A stretch of DNA of 64,000 nucleotides. It comes from JAGNXB01 sp942490895 (GTDB lineage: Bacteria; Bacteroidota; Bacteroidia; Chitinophagales; Saprospiraceae). The notes under the pieces were generated by a model. It worked only from the letters and a program-made list of their open reading frames with translations. It made no database searches and was not told the origin of the DNA. The position numbers and the translations under genes are program-made. Position 1 is the stretch's first letter; each line of letters begins with the position of its first letter. The DNA lies in the NCBI GenBank assembly GCA_942490895.1, contig CALNZC010000013.1:136038-200037 (forward strand). The letters run 5' to 3'. Below, piece by piece: positions 28,485 through 38,387 of the stretch.

Positions 28485-31400
28485 CTACCTCACCAACGTC
28501 ACATCTCCTCGTCGGACCATGGAGCCCCCAACGGGATCGGTAAAGGAAATGACATACGCATATACCTCCATCGGCTGGGGCTCACCTCTGGCAATGCCAT
28601 CCCACATTGGATCATTACTTGTCTGTTCAAAGACAACCTGCCCCCAGCGATCGTAGATTTTCATAGTGATCAGCACATCACAATCTTTAACCAATCGGAA
28701 TACATCATTCACGCCGTCTCCATTCGGCGTGAACAGATTGGGGATATCCAGGTGGCAGGGGCCACAATACCGAGTCGCCAGGTGGATACTGTCTGTTGCC
28801 ATTTGCCCGCAACTGTCGACCACACTCAGTATATACGTCCCTTCCAGGGTCACTGGCCTGACCAGATCTGGAAATCCATCCGACCAGAACCAGGATACCG
28901 CATCATTGGTCAGGTTGGGGATAATCAGGTAGACCGAATCTTCGCAAAATGTGGCATCCGCACCCAGATCCACCACAGGTGGCGGAAGAGCGTCCACACG
29001 AATGATTGCCGTATCCGCCTTACCGCAAAGATTCCAGACAAAGAGGGAATATGCATTTACCGGTGTGACAGGTCGAATAAGGTCTGGCCATCCATCCCCC
29101 CAATCATAGAGAGTACCCGGCGGGTCAAGGGTCACTTCCACCCAAGCGGTGTCACCCGGACAAAGCAACGTGTCGGGAGGTAACACTATGGTCGCTGAAG
29201 GCAGGAAAGTAAGTGTGAGGCATATGATGCTGTCACATCCGGCAGGGGTGATGGCCGAATGGCAATATGTTCCTGGCTCGGTGAGGGTCTCGCCAAAGAA
29301 GAAAATGCTTTCCCCTTCGCACAGGGTATCGGATAGATTTGTGAAAAGACTGTCGGATACGATAACTTGAATACAGGATATACTCAGACATCCCGGAAAG
29401 AGCATCATTGTGTCACAATACTCTCCTGCAGTTCCAACCGATTCTCCGAATATCTGAACGACCTGACCGGGGCAGATCTGGACCGTATCGCGGGTCAGGG
29501 ACTCTTTTTCTTCTGGCAGGATGGTCACCTGATCTACCCCGGAACAACCATCCATATTGACTGCATTCACCTGATAGGTCTGTGGTGTGAGCACAGGGAT
29601 CTTCACGTTACCACATCCGGCATCTAGGCAGATCACATTACTAGCTGGAATCCAGGTGTAGTCCGTCCCTCCATTCAACGTGAAGTAGGCTGTATCTCCC
29701 GGACAGGCACGGAATGTATCCGGTAATCCGGTGATCAACAGAGAATCCAGGATGGTCAATCCAACTGTATCAATCGATTGACAGAAACCGTTGTTCATCA
29801 CCAGGACAAAATCAAAAGACTCCTGAATCAACACCTTTGGTTTTGGTGAGTTGGGATTATCCAGCCGGTTCCCTGCATTCTTCCAAAAATATATCGTGCC
29901 GGGCACCTGTTGCACAGACAGGTAATGCGTTCCATTCCCACAAAATGAAGTATCAGAAGGTGGAACTGGCAGGCTGATCACCTGAACCAGCGCTGTATCC
30001 TGACCCGGGCACCCGGCCTCATCCAGGATCAACACCGAATAGAGGGATGTCTCTGTGGGAGCCATTTTGGCGGACTGCCCCGCACCTGGTAAGATGTTAG
30101 GACCCATCCAGGTCCAACTGACACCGGGGGTGGTCAACAAGGTGGTTGTATCGCCCTGACAGATCGTGACATCTGCGGTCAATAATCTGGGGAGCGGATG
30201 GACATCGATCACATATTCCTGAATGATATCACAGCCATCCGGCCAGTGCATAGTCGCCAATACGATAAAGGTCTGTACATCCGTTCCGATATTGGGAAGA
30301 GCAAACCAGGGCTGGGCACAATCGGTGCAGGAGAGCCCGGGGCCTTTCCAATCGATCTGGACACCAGGAGCGGGGGTGCCCAGCTGAATGGAATCATTCC
30401 AACAGACCGGTATACGGCTCTGCGCTGGGAAAATAATGGGCGTGGAGATCGACTCTACTAAAGAGCCACATGTGCAATTGGTCGCCTCATCGATCACCAC
30501 CAGCAGATGACACCACTCCTGAGGGAGTAAATCCAAAGGACCAAAAATGATCTGAACAGACCCATTGATACTGGTGAATTCGAAGGGCCGGTTGGCCAAA
30601 AAGGTATCACCGGAGGAAACCTGGCCATCACCGTCTTTGTCTAGCCAAAGGTCGACACCACCATGGCCGGGTGTTGTTCCACCGATCTGGGTCAGATGGA
30701 CCAGGACACCCTGTCCACCGAGATATGGAACAGCTTTTACTGACGCAATCTCATAGGCAGGCCGATCGATCAAAAACGGGATGTACCGGCTACCCGTGAT
30801 GACATCGATGGCACAATCCTGTCCGGTGGTCTCACACAGGGCATTCACAGTTGCGGTGGTATAGACAGGAATGAGAAGGGGTTCGCAGGGCGCATCCGGG
30901 TCCAGAAACAGGACTACAGAAAGTGATGTGATCGGAATGCCCCCCTCTAGTGGCCAAACCAGTCTATTGCCGACTAGTTGAGGTTCAGTAATAGATAAAT
31001 TGGTTAGGCAGTTTCCGGCCAGATAGGTCAATCCTGCGGGCAATTGTATCGTCACGGATTCCGCAGAGGAATTCACCTGGTCGGTGGGGATCTGGATCTC
31101 CAGAACAATGGATTGTTGACAGTCCGCCGTGTCAGTTACGTTCACCTGGATATCCAGATCATGGGGGACAGATACCCCTTGAATAAGATAGGGCCCGGAT
31201 ATTTTGGTGACCACATTTGTGGGCTGATCACAGATCTTATTGGCCTTGTATGTATAGATCAATTTGGTCCCGGAAATAAACCCGCAGGTAGTGAGGGTTT
31301 GAAAATGAAGATCCAGACTATTCAAGGGGCTACTGTTGACTCCCGGCAATCCCTGATCCAAACCGGGGACCAGGGAATCCAAGACCCATTGGAGACGTCC

Positions 31401-34400
31401 GTCTGATAAGATCTCCGGGTCGTCGATCGGGTACACCGAACCTGAGCCCGCTTCGTAGGTCACGGTTGCCGATCCGGGCAAATAGATCAATCCAAAAGGC
31501 AGGGTCACGATCGTCGTCAGATCATACACCGCACCGAGTTCAGAATCTAAATGCAGGGAACGGCTGATGGGCATGGTATCACATAATGCCGCACGAATAG
31601 TATCCTCGTTAGGCATCAATTCCAGAACACCAGGTGGTGCAAAAAAGGAACATGTATCATAATGGATCACACATGCATTATCCAGATTCGTCGAATCACA
31701 ACTCCATCCCCAGGCCAAATAAAGGTCCTCTTCCTCACAGGATTCGTTTTGTGCGGATAATTCAAGGTAGAGTGTATCACAAACACCTAACTCACCCAGG
31801 AGAAACCGTTCACCGTCAAAGGGATAGGATAACCCCGAAACGGTATTGGTTAAGGAGACACCTGTTAAAGACTGATTGGACGAGGTGGCTTTTACCCAAA
31901 CATTTGGCATGGGCACCACATTATCCAATGCGTCAAAACAATTTTCGATTTGTAATGACCAGGTGCTTTTTGCCTGGAGAAAATGTTGATCGCAGGTTAA
32001 TAATTTAAATCTTGAAACGGGCCTTTTCCAGGTAAAGAGTCGATTAGAGGTCAAGTTGGTTTCTCCATGATTAAACCGTTTGGCAAAGGGTAGGTAATTC
32101 AGGGAATACTTCGTGAGTTTTCCACTGGTTTGTCGTTCACATAAAATTGAGGTCATGTGAATAATCAATCTGAAGGCATTATCCTCCTCTTGGAGTTCTA
32201 AAATGGACGCAGGCAATTCCAGGCAGAATCGACCGGGGATTCCCTCCGAAACAACAAGGGGCAGATATACAGCTGTGCTCTTTCCGTTGATGCGTAATTC
32301 GGTCACGAAAGCCGAGTCCAACCGAAATCCATCCGGCTCGATACAAAATGACAGAACAGAGTCGATCAATGTCCGGTATTCAAACGGAAAATAATTGGTC
32401 AATACGCCAATTTTGATCTGATGATTTGGAGCGATATGGCCATAGCAGATCGGAAATACACCTGTGTTGATCAAAAATTCATCTTCCAGACAGGTATATC
32501 CCATGCTGGTATTCGGACAGGGACAAACCCGTCTGGAAATGGTATCCGTAAAGGGGCCATTAAATAAAAATACATTGCTTTGGCCTCCGATAATGATCTC
32601 GTACCGGTTGTAATTCGGTGGATAAGGTCGGTAAATCCGCTTCATCAAAAAACGACTTTCGAGGCGTACCGAATCCAACCGATCCAGGCGAAATCCCATT
32701 GGTACCTGATTGAATTTTTGGGCAAGTGTATCAAAATGTACTCTGCACCAAACTGTACTATCTATCGGGTTGAGATCATACTCTACCGGCACCTCAAAAA
32801 TATTTCCAGTTGGATGATCCACCACACGGAGGAAATTGCCGACATTCTGGATGCCGTTCAACAATTGAAAAAATTCGGCAGATTGCTTGTCGGAAGGCAA
32901 GGGAAGACCCCCACGATTCCCAAACTTTATCCGAAACCAGATAGACTCATATGTCTCTGACGAGGAATCCGTTTTTACAATTCCATTGACAATAAAACGT
33001 ATGGTGTCGCCAGCCATGGCTCTGTCCAGTCGGATCTTTGTAAAATCGAGATCGCCGATCGGGTCCGGTTGAGCATTATTGTCATTATCTGGCAACCCAA
33101 AACTCATTCTCTCCATGGAGAGTGTGTGGTCCAAATAAACAGTTAATGTATCCGGGCATTCACCATCAAAACAATCCACCTGTATTTCACGCGATGCACA
33201 AACAGTAGGATTGAATCCCGGTGGACAATCTTCATCCAAATGGAAACGGGTTATTGCCTCTAAACGCAATTTGGATGTTGGACCCAGACACTTATCATCA
33301 CAATTGGTGATGAGGGAAAATTCACAGGGTAGTGGAATACAAATGCTGTCGCAGAACAACTGAAGATGAAGCGGAATAGATGCTTCCTTTTCCGGCATCG
33401 GCAAGGGGTATCTTAATTGGATGTTGGTCCCTGCACCGGTTTTATTTATGGTTGAAACCAGGGGATTGATCGAACCGATCGGGAAAAGTGTATCCACCAG
33501 TTCCAGCCCGCATGGGACAAGAAGGTCGACTGTCCAATAGCCATCTTCATCAAACAATCCTTCTGGAATGAACAGTTCGAAATTGACCTTCTGACCGTCT
33601 TCCAGTGCCCCAAACTGTCCTCCTTCGAAAGTCATGCCACCGATGAACAGTGGCGAGTCATTAAAAATGGAATCCTGGGCCTGAAAAAATTGATCTCCAG
33701 GACGGGCACAACTTTTCTCATAGGCTATCCACCATTTCCATCGTCCCTCAAAAAGTGTACAACCTTCGGGGCCACAGAAATAATGATCAAAGGTGACGGT
33801 CAAGGTTTGTCCAGGTGGAATGACCGGCAGCCCCAGGGTGGCCGTTTTTATACCCATTTCTCCACATGAAATGGGAATCGTGTCACCAGTTTGAACATCG
33901 ATCTGTACTGGCAGTCCCTCCAGCGTTGCCATAAAGGAGTTGAGCAAAATATGAATGTTCGGGTCATCCTGAATGAGCATATTCAGCTCCAGATCCAGGA
34001 CAGACGAATAAGCGCTGGTGTTGGTAATGGACCAGGATTGTGTAAATGCTTGCCCGTCATAACAGGTAGCAGTACTGGTCGACACCTGAATGGAATGAAT
34101 TCCTCCTTTTTCGGGGAGAGGTTCAATATACACCAGGGCCTTGACCTCTGCTGCCTGGCATTCGGACTGGTTGCATCCCCAGGCTGCCCGGATGGAGGAT
34201 AATGCATCTGTCCCATCAAACGAACAAAAAGCCACATAGACCTCCTCCGTGATCACGACCTCTTCATTAAAGTCCAGGTACCCGTCCTGGTTGCCGACTT
34301 TCTGAAAATCTGCTGCAGAAATATAACGAGATAGGAGTTGGGGAGTCGTGCCTGCATCTGTACCATTGGCTGAGGTGATGAGTAATTGTTTGGGAACCTC

Positions 34401-34976
34401 ATCGGTGAATGTAAATCCACTCAGCCTGCCTAATCGGGTATTTCGGATCGTGAAGGTCCGGGTCAGTGTCTGTCCTTGAATGGCTTCGATATAGGTTTTG
34501 TTGACATTAGTGATGACCAGTCGAGGTGTTTCTACATTATACGGATCAGAGGGGAATGTGGATGTGGCTCCATTGATCGCCAGGATAGCGGTCGTATTGA
34601 AAAACGATCCCTGGTTCAGGCAGGGCAGGGCTGCACAATCTGTCAGGACAGTGATAGCCACCTGGATAGTAGATCCGGCAGGCAATTCCGGAAATGCAAA
34701 AACCGGTTGATTCAGGTCCGAGATATCAGCTTCCGAGCCAGAGGTGACCGTCCCTGGCAGGTACGTCATCCCACAAGGCAATTGAATGGTGACTTCAATA
34801 TTGCCAGTGATTGTACCACCTGAATTCTGGACCACAAATCGTTGTACATGTTCCTGACAAACGGTAGGCACTTCGGTAAAGGAGGAGAAGGAGATGGTTT
34901 GCGCAAAGAGGGTTCCATCCAAGCATGCTGTACAAAGGATAACACTGAACAGAAGGAAGAGTCGGCTGCGTTCCAT
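28485..34976 (-). CDS. Giant secreted protein with type B T9SS sorting domain
   Basis: 2163 residues from ATG 34976, which has a GAGAGG upstream. Signal peptide 1-26 (ACLDGTLFAQ). The body is a long series of Ig-like and DUF11-type domains (repeated Asn/Thr/Val-rich strands, many paired Cys such as PCLNQG, CGEMG, CFDGECPD), then from about residue 1690 a set of cadherin/SprB-like modules with the recurring pattern ICQGDTTTL, FCGNGTHYL, RACPGDTAYF, ICPGQVVQI, LCEGESIFF and LCPGDTAWV. The last 85 residues form the gliding-motility-associated C-terminal domain (type B sorting): LFTPNGDGVNDVF, KIYDRWGQVVFE, WDG, YAYVISF. Expected to be secreted by T9SS and held at the surface as an adhesin or matrix protein. 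Frame intact over 6.5 kb; convergent with mfd, 17 bp apart. Confidence 0.9.
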   Translation of the reverse strand: MERSRLFLLFSVILCTACLDGTLFAQTISFSSFTEVPTVCQEHVQRFVVQNSGGTITGNIEVTIQLPCGMTYLPGTVTSGSEADISDLNQPVFAFPELPAGSTIQVAITVLTDCAALPCLNQGSFFNTTAILAINGATSTFPSDPYNVETPRLVITNVNKTYIEAIQGQTLTRTFTIRNTRLGRLSGFTFTDEVPKQLLITSANGTDAGTTPQLLSRYISAADFQKVGNQDGYLDFNEEVVITEEVYVAFCSFDGTDALSSIRAAWGCNQSECQAAEVKALVYIEPLPEKGGIHSIQVSTSTATCYDGQAFTQSWSITNTSAYSSVLDLELNMLIQDDPNIHILLNSFMATLEGLPVQIDVQTGDTIPISCGEMGIKTATLGLPVIPPGQTLTVTFDHYFCGPEGCTLFEGRWKWWIAYEKSCARPGDQFFQAQDSIFNDSPLFIGGMTFEGGQFGALEDGQKVNFELFIPEGLFDEDGYWTVDLLVPCGLELVDTLFPIGSINPLVSTINKTGAGTNIQLRYPLPMPEKEASIPLHLQLFCDSICIPLPCEFSLITNCDDKCLGPTSKLRLEAITRFHLDEDCPPGFNPTVCASREIQVDCFDGECPDTLTVYLDHTLSMERMSFGLPDNDNNAQPDPIGDLDFTKIRLDRAMAGDTIRFIVNGIVKTDSSSETYESIWFRIKFGNRGGLPLPSDKQSAEFFQLLNGIQNVGNFLRVVDHPTGNIFEVPVEYDLNPIDSTVWCRVHFDTLAQKFNQVPMGFRLDRLDSVRLESRFLMKRIYRPYPPNYNRYEIIIGGQSNVFLFNGPFTDTISRRVCPCPNTSMGYTCLEDEFLINTGVFPICYGHIAPNHQIKIGVLTNYFPFEYRTLIDSVLSFCIEPDGFRLDSAFVTELRINGKSTAVYLPLVVSEGIPGRFCLELPASILELQEEDNAFRLIIHMTSILCERQTSGKLTKYSLNYLPFAKRFNHGETNLTSNRLFTWKRPVSRFKLLTCDQHFLQAKSTWSLQIENCFDALDNVVPMPNVWVKATSSNQSLTGVSLTNTVSGLSYPFDGERFLLGELGVCDTLYLELSAQNESCEEEDLYLAWGWSCDSTNLDNACVIHYDTCSFFAPPGVLELMPNEDTIRAALCDTMPISRSLHLDSELGAVYDLTTIVTLPFGLIYLPGSATVTYEAGSGSVYPIDDPEILSDGRLQWVLDSLVPGLDQGLPGVNSSPLNSLDLHFQTLTTCGFISGTKLIYTYKANKICDQPTNVVTKISGPYLIQGVSVPHDLDIQVNVTDTADCQQSIVLEIQIPTDQVNSSAESVTIQLPAGLTYLAGNCLTNLSITEPQLVGNRLVWPLEGGIPITSLSVVLFLDPDAPCEPLLIPVYTTATVNALCETTGQDCAIDVITGSRYIPFLIDRPAYEIASVKAVPYLGGQGVLVHLTQIGGTTPGHGGVDLWLDKDGDGQVSSGDTFLANRPFEFTSINGSVQIIFGPLDLLPQEWCHLLVVIDEATNCTCGSLVESISTPIIFPAQSRIPVCWNDSIQLGTPAPGVQIDWKGPGLSCTDCAQPWFALPNIGTDVQTFIVLATMHWPDGCDIIQEYVIDVHPLPRLLTADVTICQGDTTTLLTTPGVSWTWMGPNILPGAGQSAKMAPTETSLYSVLILDEAGCPGQDTALVQVISLPVPPSDTSFCGNGTHYLSVQQVPGTIYFWKNAGNRLDNPNSPKPKVLIQESFDFVLVMNNGFCQSIDTVGLTILDSLLITGLPDTFRACPGDTAYFTLNGGTDYTWIPASNVICLDAGCGNVKIPVLTPQTYQVNAVNMDGCSGVDQVTILPEEKESLTRDTVQICPGQVVQIFGESVGTAGEYCDTMMLFPGCLSISCIQVIVSDSLFTNLSDTLCEGESIFFFGETLTEPGTYCHSAITPAGCDSIICLTLTFLPSATIVLPPDTLLCPGDTAWVEVTLDPPGTLYDWGDGWPDLIRPVTPVNAYSLFVWNLCGKADTAIIRVDALPPPVVDLGADATFCEDSVYLIIPNLTNDAVSWFWSDGFPDLVRPVTLEGTYILSVVDSCGQMATDSIHLATRYCGPCHLDIPNLFTPNGDGVNDVFRLVKDCDVLITMKIYDRWGQVVFEQTSNDPMWDGIARGEPQPMEVYAYVISFTDPVGGSMVRRGDVTLVR

Positions 34977-35254
34977 CCTCTCAAAATACGTGTTTCTGTA
35001 ATAAGGGACAACGATGCCACGTCTGAGATCTGTCAGGAAGCGGGCAAAGTGCGTCAACTTCAGATATCGCAGAAATGGAGGTTTTTCTCAGCGGAGGTTT
35101 TTCTATGTTCATCCAATCCTTCTTTCAAGGCCTTGGAGACCGCCGCTCTGACAGAATGGACTTGCAGATTTTCATAGATTTTGGAATATGTTTATTGACC
35201 GTGGCAGAGGTCATCATGCTTTTGCCGGGAAACAAAGTCTATCGAATAGTCCAT

Positions 35255-35293
35255 AAAAAAGGCCAACGACACTAGATGTGCAGTTGGCCTTTT
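35255..35293 (-). terminator. Terminator, active on minus strand and possibly both
   Basis: AAAGGCCAAC (35258-35267), loop of 15, GTTGGCCTTT (35283-35292), with A run 35255-35260 giving a T tract on the minus strand and TTTT on the plus strand. Ends the gene at 35312-36088. The rest of 34977-35254 is the leader of the type B gene and holds no other gene I can support. Confidence 0.75.
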
Positions 35294-35311
35294 AAAATCG
35301 ATTCTGTGCGT

Positions 35312-36088
35312 TTATTCCGTCAGCTCAGCAGGTTCTTCTGCTGGTTCAGGTATAGTGACTTCATTTTCTTTGACAGCCCGTCGTTCACAGCGATCACAGA
35401 GGTCGGTGATACTCTTCAGCTCGCGGGCCTGAGCCACGGAGCCTTCGAAGATCTCGGTGGTGCGGTCGGAGTTGATGTAGGAACAGTCTGAGAAGAGGTG
35501 GTAACTCTTGCCGGATTTGGTCCAGTACACATGGTTGACACCACCGGTCAATGCCTCGACCTGCTGAGTTTGTTCAGTGTATTGTTCGATGGAGGCTGGA
35601 TTGAGGTCCACACCGGTCGCGCCAGCTATGATCAGGGCAATAGCGGCAATGGAGCCGACAATTCCTTTCTGCTTTCCGCTGAGGTCCTTATTCGTGAAGA
35701 TCAGGATGACCAGAGGCAGGAAGGCGATAATGCTGATGATCAGGCCCAGTTGATTCTGGATGAAGAAGCGGGTTTTATCCTTTTCGGATGCTGGATCCAG
35801 GCGGTTGGCCTTTTTCCAGAACACATTTCCGACCACTGCAAAGATCAATGCACCGATAATGAGTCCGATCAACCAGCCCATTTCTACCGGTGGTTTCCGG
35901 AGGATCATGATGGCCCAGATCTCAATGCCGATCGCAGCGATCCAGGTGAGGATGGAAATCATGCGGAAGTTTTTCGCCTTGCCTTTACTTTCCGCTGATG
36001 CTACAAATCCGGAGGTGCCTGTTCCGGTTGATGTGTCATCGCCTCCTTCTACGCGGGTAACTTTTTTGGATGTGCCTTTGTCTGCCAT
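35312..36088 (-). CDS. Membrane protein with small Cys/His cluster at the C-terminus
   Basis: 258 residues from ATG 36088. A charged Lys/Thr/Gly-rich N-terminus (about 1-40), then four hydrophobic segments: about 44-63, 70-90, 115-140 and 147-163. The C-terminal soluble part contains VYWTKSGKSYHLFSDCSYI and ITDLCDRCERR, so one His and three to four Cys placed as in the small zinc-binding Ada-like modules found at the ends of other secreted or membrane proteins. The tail is acidic and Pro/Glu-rich. Inner membrane by prediction; function unknown. A TTG 12 bases upstream (36100) is a weaker start. Confidence 0.8.
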   Translation of the reverse strand: MADKGTSKKVTRVEGGDDTSTGTGTSGFVASAESKGKAKNFRMISILTWIAAIGIEIWAIMILRKPPVEMGWLIGLIIGALIFAVVGNVFWKKANRLDPASEKDKTRFFIQNQLGLIISIIAFLPLVILIFTNKDLSGKQKGIVGSIAAIALIIAGATGVDLNPASIEQYTEQTQQVEALTGGVNHVYWTKSGKSYHLFSDCSYINSDRTTEIFEGSVAQARELKSITDLCDRCERRAVKENEVTIPEPAEEPAELTE

Positions 36089-36325
36089 GTTGGTTTTCAA
36101 TTAGATGTATGTATTGATCATCCTGTAGGTTAAGGACGAATTTACGGTATTCCGTAAAGAAGAGACGTTCAAATCTTTGGAACTATCCACAGGCCTATCC
36201 TCCTGTGATCGAAGCTAGGTTGGATGGACGGCCTCAGGTGTAGTTCTCCAGCAAGAGGATGTGGCAGCCATTGGGCTTCACAAGAGGCCAATCACTTGGT
36301 GAGAAAGTAAACCAGATGGATGTCC

Positions 36326-37447
36326 TCATCGCATCAAACAGGATACACTGGCCACCGGTATCAGGTTTCGGAACTGCAGATTATTGTCATAATTCGTTCG
36401 GACACCATACGACAGGAGGACATTTCTACTGATCCGCCAATCACCGCCATAGGAAGCTGAAAAGTTAGTGATCTGGGACAGGGCTGTACTGGCCTTATCA
36501 AAAACAATATCCGAGTTGGAGGAAGAGTAAAATGATTCAGCAAAAAAATTGAATCGTGGACTTCCGTATCGAAAACTGACACCCATGGAAAAAATGCCTT
36601 GCATTGATTGGGCGTTGGCGATCTCGGCATTAAGTGCGGTGTATTTCACTACGCCACTCAGTAATATTTTACGCCCGATACCCTTGCAAGCATTGACCCA
36701 AATGCCATATCCTTCCCCATGCAACTTCAGATTAGCTAATGAATCATTTTTGTAAGAATAGATCTTACCAAAGGCTACATCGACATAAGATGTGTTCCAG
36801 TATTTCTGAATTTGATCCTTAGCGACCTTTTGGATCCGTTGCTTCTGATCACGATCCAATGCATCGATCTGGTTTTTATAATCATCGATCACATCGCTGA
36901 GTGAATCGCGGCTTTCATGTGTGCGGGTACTGCGCTTGTATCGTTTGATCTCATCGATCTTTTCCTGGATAGTAGCACGGTCTTTTTCGTAGTCGGATTC
37001 AATATTATTGTACGCGTTCTCCACTAACAGAGGATCCCGCTCCCGGTACAGATTGAGCTTGACAGCCACTGACAATCGACGGGTCAGATCATCATCTTCG
37101 ATGGTACCTGCTGAAATATCCAGGGTACTCAACGTCTGCATCCATTTACTGGCCTTACGGTATTTGCTCAGATTGGGACGATTGTACATGATCTCCCACA
37201 ATGGCTGGGCCTGGAGGGCCAGGTTGGGCTTCAACCGCCAGGAGCGGAAGGACCAGTCGACCTTAATGTCCCGAATATTGGCGGGACGGGAAACCTGGTT
37301 GGGATTGATGCCCAACATATCAAAAGCCGGAGAAACAGGAATGGCAAACTCGGTGGCTCCGTTCAGGCTGGAATAGCCGTCAGACTGGCTATAACCGATG
37401 GAGAGTCCCAGGAAGAGGATGAAAGTTGTCAATACAATACGTAGCAT
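36326..37447 (-). CDS. Putative outer-membrane barrel protein, unknown
   Basis: 373 residues. Signal peptide 1-20 (LSIGYSQ). Beta-strand-rich with alternating aromatic residues (DVAFGKIYSYKNDSLANLKLHGEGYGIWVNA, FSMGVSFRYGSPRFNFFAESFYSSS, NVLLSYGVRTNYDN), interrupted at about 130-215 by a strongly charged helical, coiled-coil-like insertion (EKDRATIQEKIDEIKRYKR...). Ends in a short strand with a terminal aromatic-poor LMR, so barrel assignment is tentative. 36089-36325 before the gene before it shows no feature. Family not recognised. Confidence 0.75.
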   Translation of the reverse strand: MLRIVLTTFILFLGLSIGYSQSDGYSSLNGATEFAIPVSPAFDMLGINPNQVSRPANIRDIKVDWSFRSWRLKPNLALQAQPLWEIMYNRPNLSKYRKASKWMQTLSTLDISAGTIEDDDLTRRLSVAVKLNLYRERDPLLVENAYNNIESDYEKDRATIQEKIDEIKRYKRSTRTHESRDSLSDVIDDYKNQIDALDRDQKQRIQKVAKDQIQKYWNTSYVDVAFGKIYSYKNDSLANLKLHGEGYGIWVNACKGIGRKILLSGVVKYTALNAEIANAQSMQGIFSMGVSFRYGSPRFNFFAESFYSSSNSDIVFDKASTALSQITNFSASYGGDWRISRNVLLSYGVRTNYDNNLQFRNLIPVASVSCLMR

Positions 37448-38387
37448 AGCAATTCAGTGAAGGCGAATGAAAAAATGAAATTCTCAAAAATTGGCGGGGA
37501 AAGCAGTCTCCAAACGATCGACCTGCCAGCAAACCAGCTGTGCAAAGGAAAGGGAATCTGCTCCTTTCTAAAGTCAATTGGAAAACACACCGCTATTCGA
37601 CCATTAAACTATGAAATCTGGGGGATTCGGGGGTCTCAGGAAAAAACTTGTTTTGGTGGATTCTCCTAAACTGAGATATCCACCTCTTGAGAATCCCTCA
37701 TAGCTCAGTTCTAGGAGAAACCATCCAGTTCTGGCCATGCGTCATAGCGTGTCACTCATTGACTCTAATCGTCCTTCAAAGGCAAAACCGCCCCGAAAAC
37801 AGGGCGTTTACCGCGTTTGCCATAGCATAACTAAGGGTTTCATACGGAGTAGATACGGACTAAACACGGGGTTCATAGGGAGTACACACCCATTTCTGGG
37901 AATTTTCAAGTGCCCGAGGTGGTCGAACAGGATGGTATATGGGGAGAACATTCTGGTGGGCAGTTACATCCTGAGGAACCTCTTAATGCGGTCCAATCGC
38001 TTGATTGCTCCCATGGTTACGGCGAAGAAGCTATCCCCAATTACGACAAGTTCATATTGACTACAATTCTTTTAATTACCGGTTCCTCGTTCTGGATGTG
38101 AGTGGGGAGTTCTTCCGGTTGGCGACGGAGACGGATAAATAGAGTGCTCGGAATGTTTGATCAAGGTCACTTTCCAAAAATTCAAGCTGTTATATGGTTG
38201 ATCGATCTGGGGCCAGACAAATGTGGTTATCATCACATCTCATGGTGATCCAGGTCATTGGCAAATGAGCCATTCTTGAGTAATTATGCTTGATACTTTA
38301 TCCAGATGAACAGGACGAGCTACCGGTTAGCAAGTGTCCAATGGGGTTCTGGTCTGACCGGCGGATTGTTCTTCTCAATCCAGTCCG
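37448..38387. other. Intergenic region without a supported gene
   Basis: 940 bp between divergent genes. Short frames (for example 37737-38060) have atypical composition and no recognisable domain. It contains the imperfect inverted repeat 37655-37727 and a short direct repeat TTCATACGGAGTA / TTCATAGGGAGTA near 37836-37885. It should hold the promoters of both flanking genes, but no convincing -33/-7 pair is seen. Confidence 0.4.
37655..37727. repeat. Imperfect 22-bp inverted repeat
   Basis: Left arm GGTGGATTCTCCTAAACTGAG (37655-37675 approximately), right arm CTCAGTTCTAGGAGAAACCATCC (37704-37727), separated by about 28 bases. Two single-base bulges. Could be a structured RNA or the trace of a mobile element; no coding sequence lies between the arms. 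Confidence 0.55.

Noticed and set aside
37737..38060. 107-codon plus-strand frame
   Set aside because: Basic and Ser/Arg-rich, no domain, no promoter, and in a region with other overlapping short frames.
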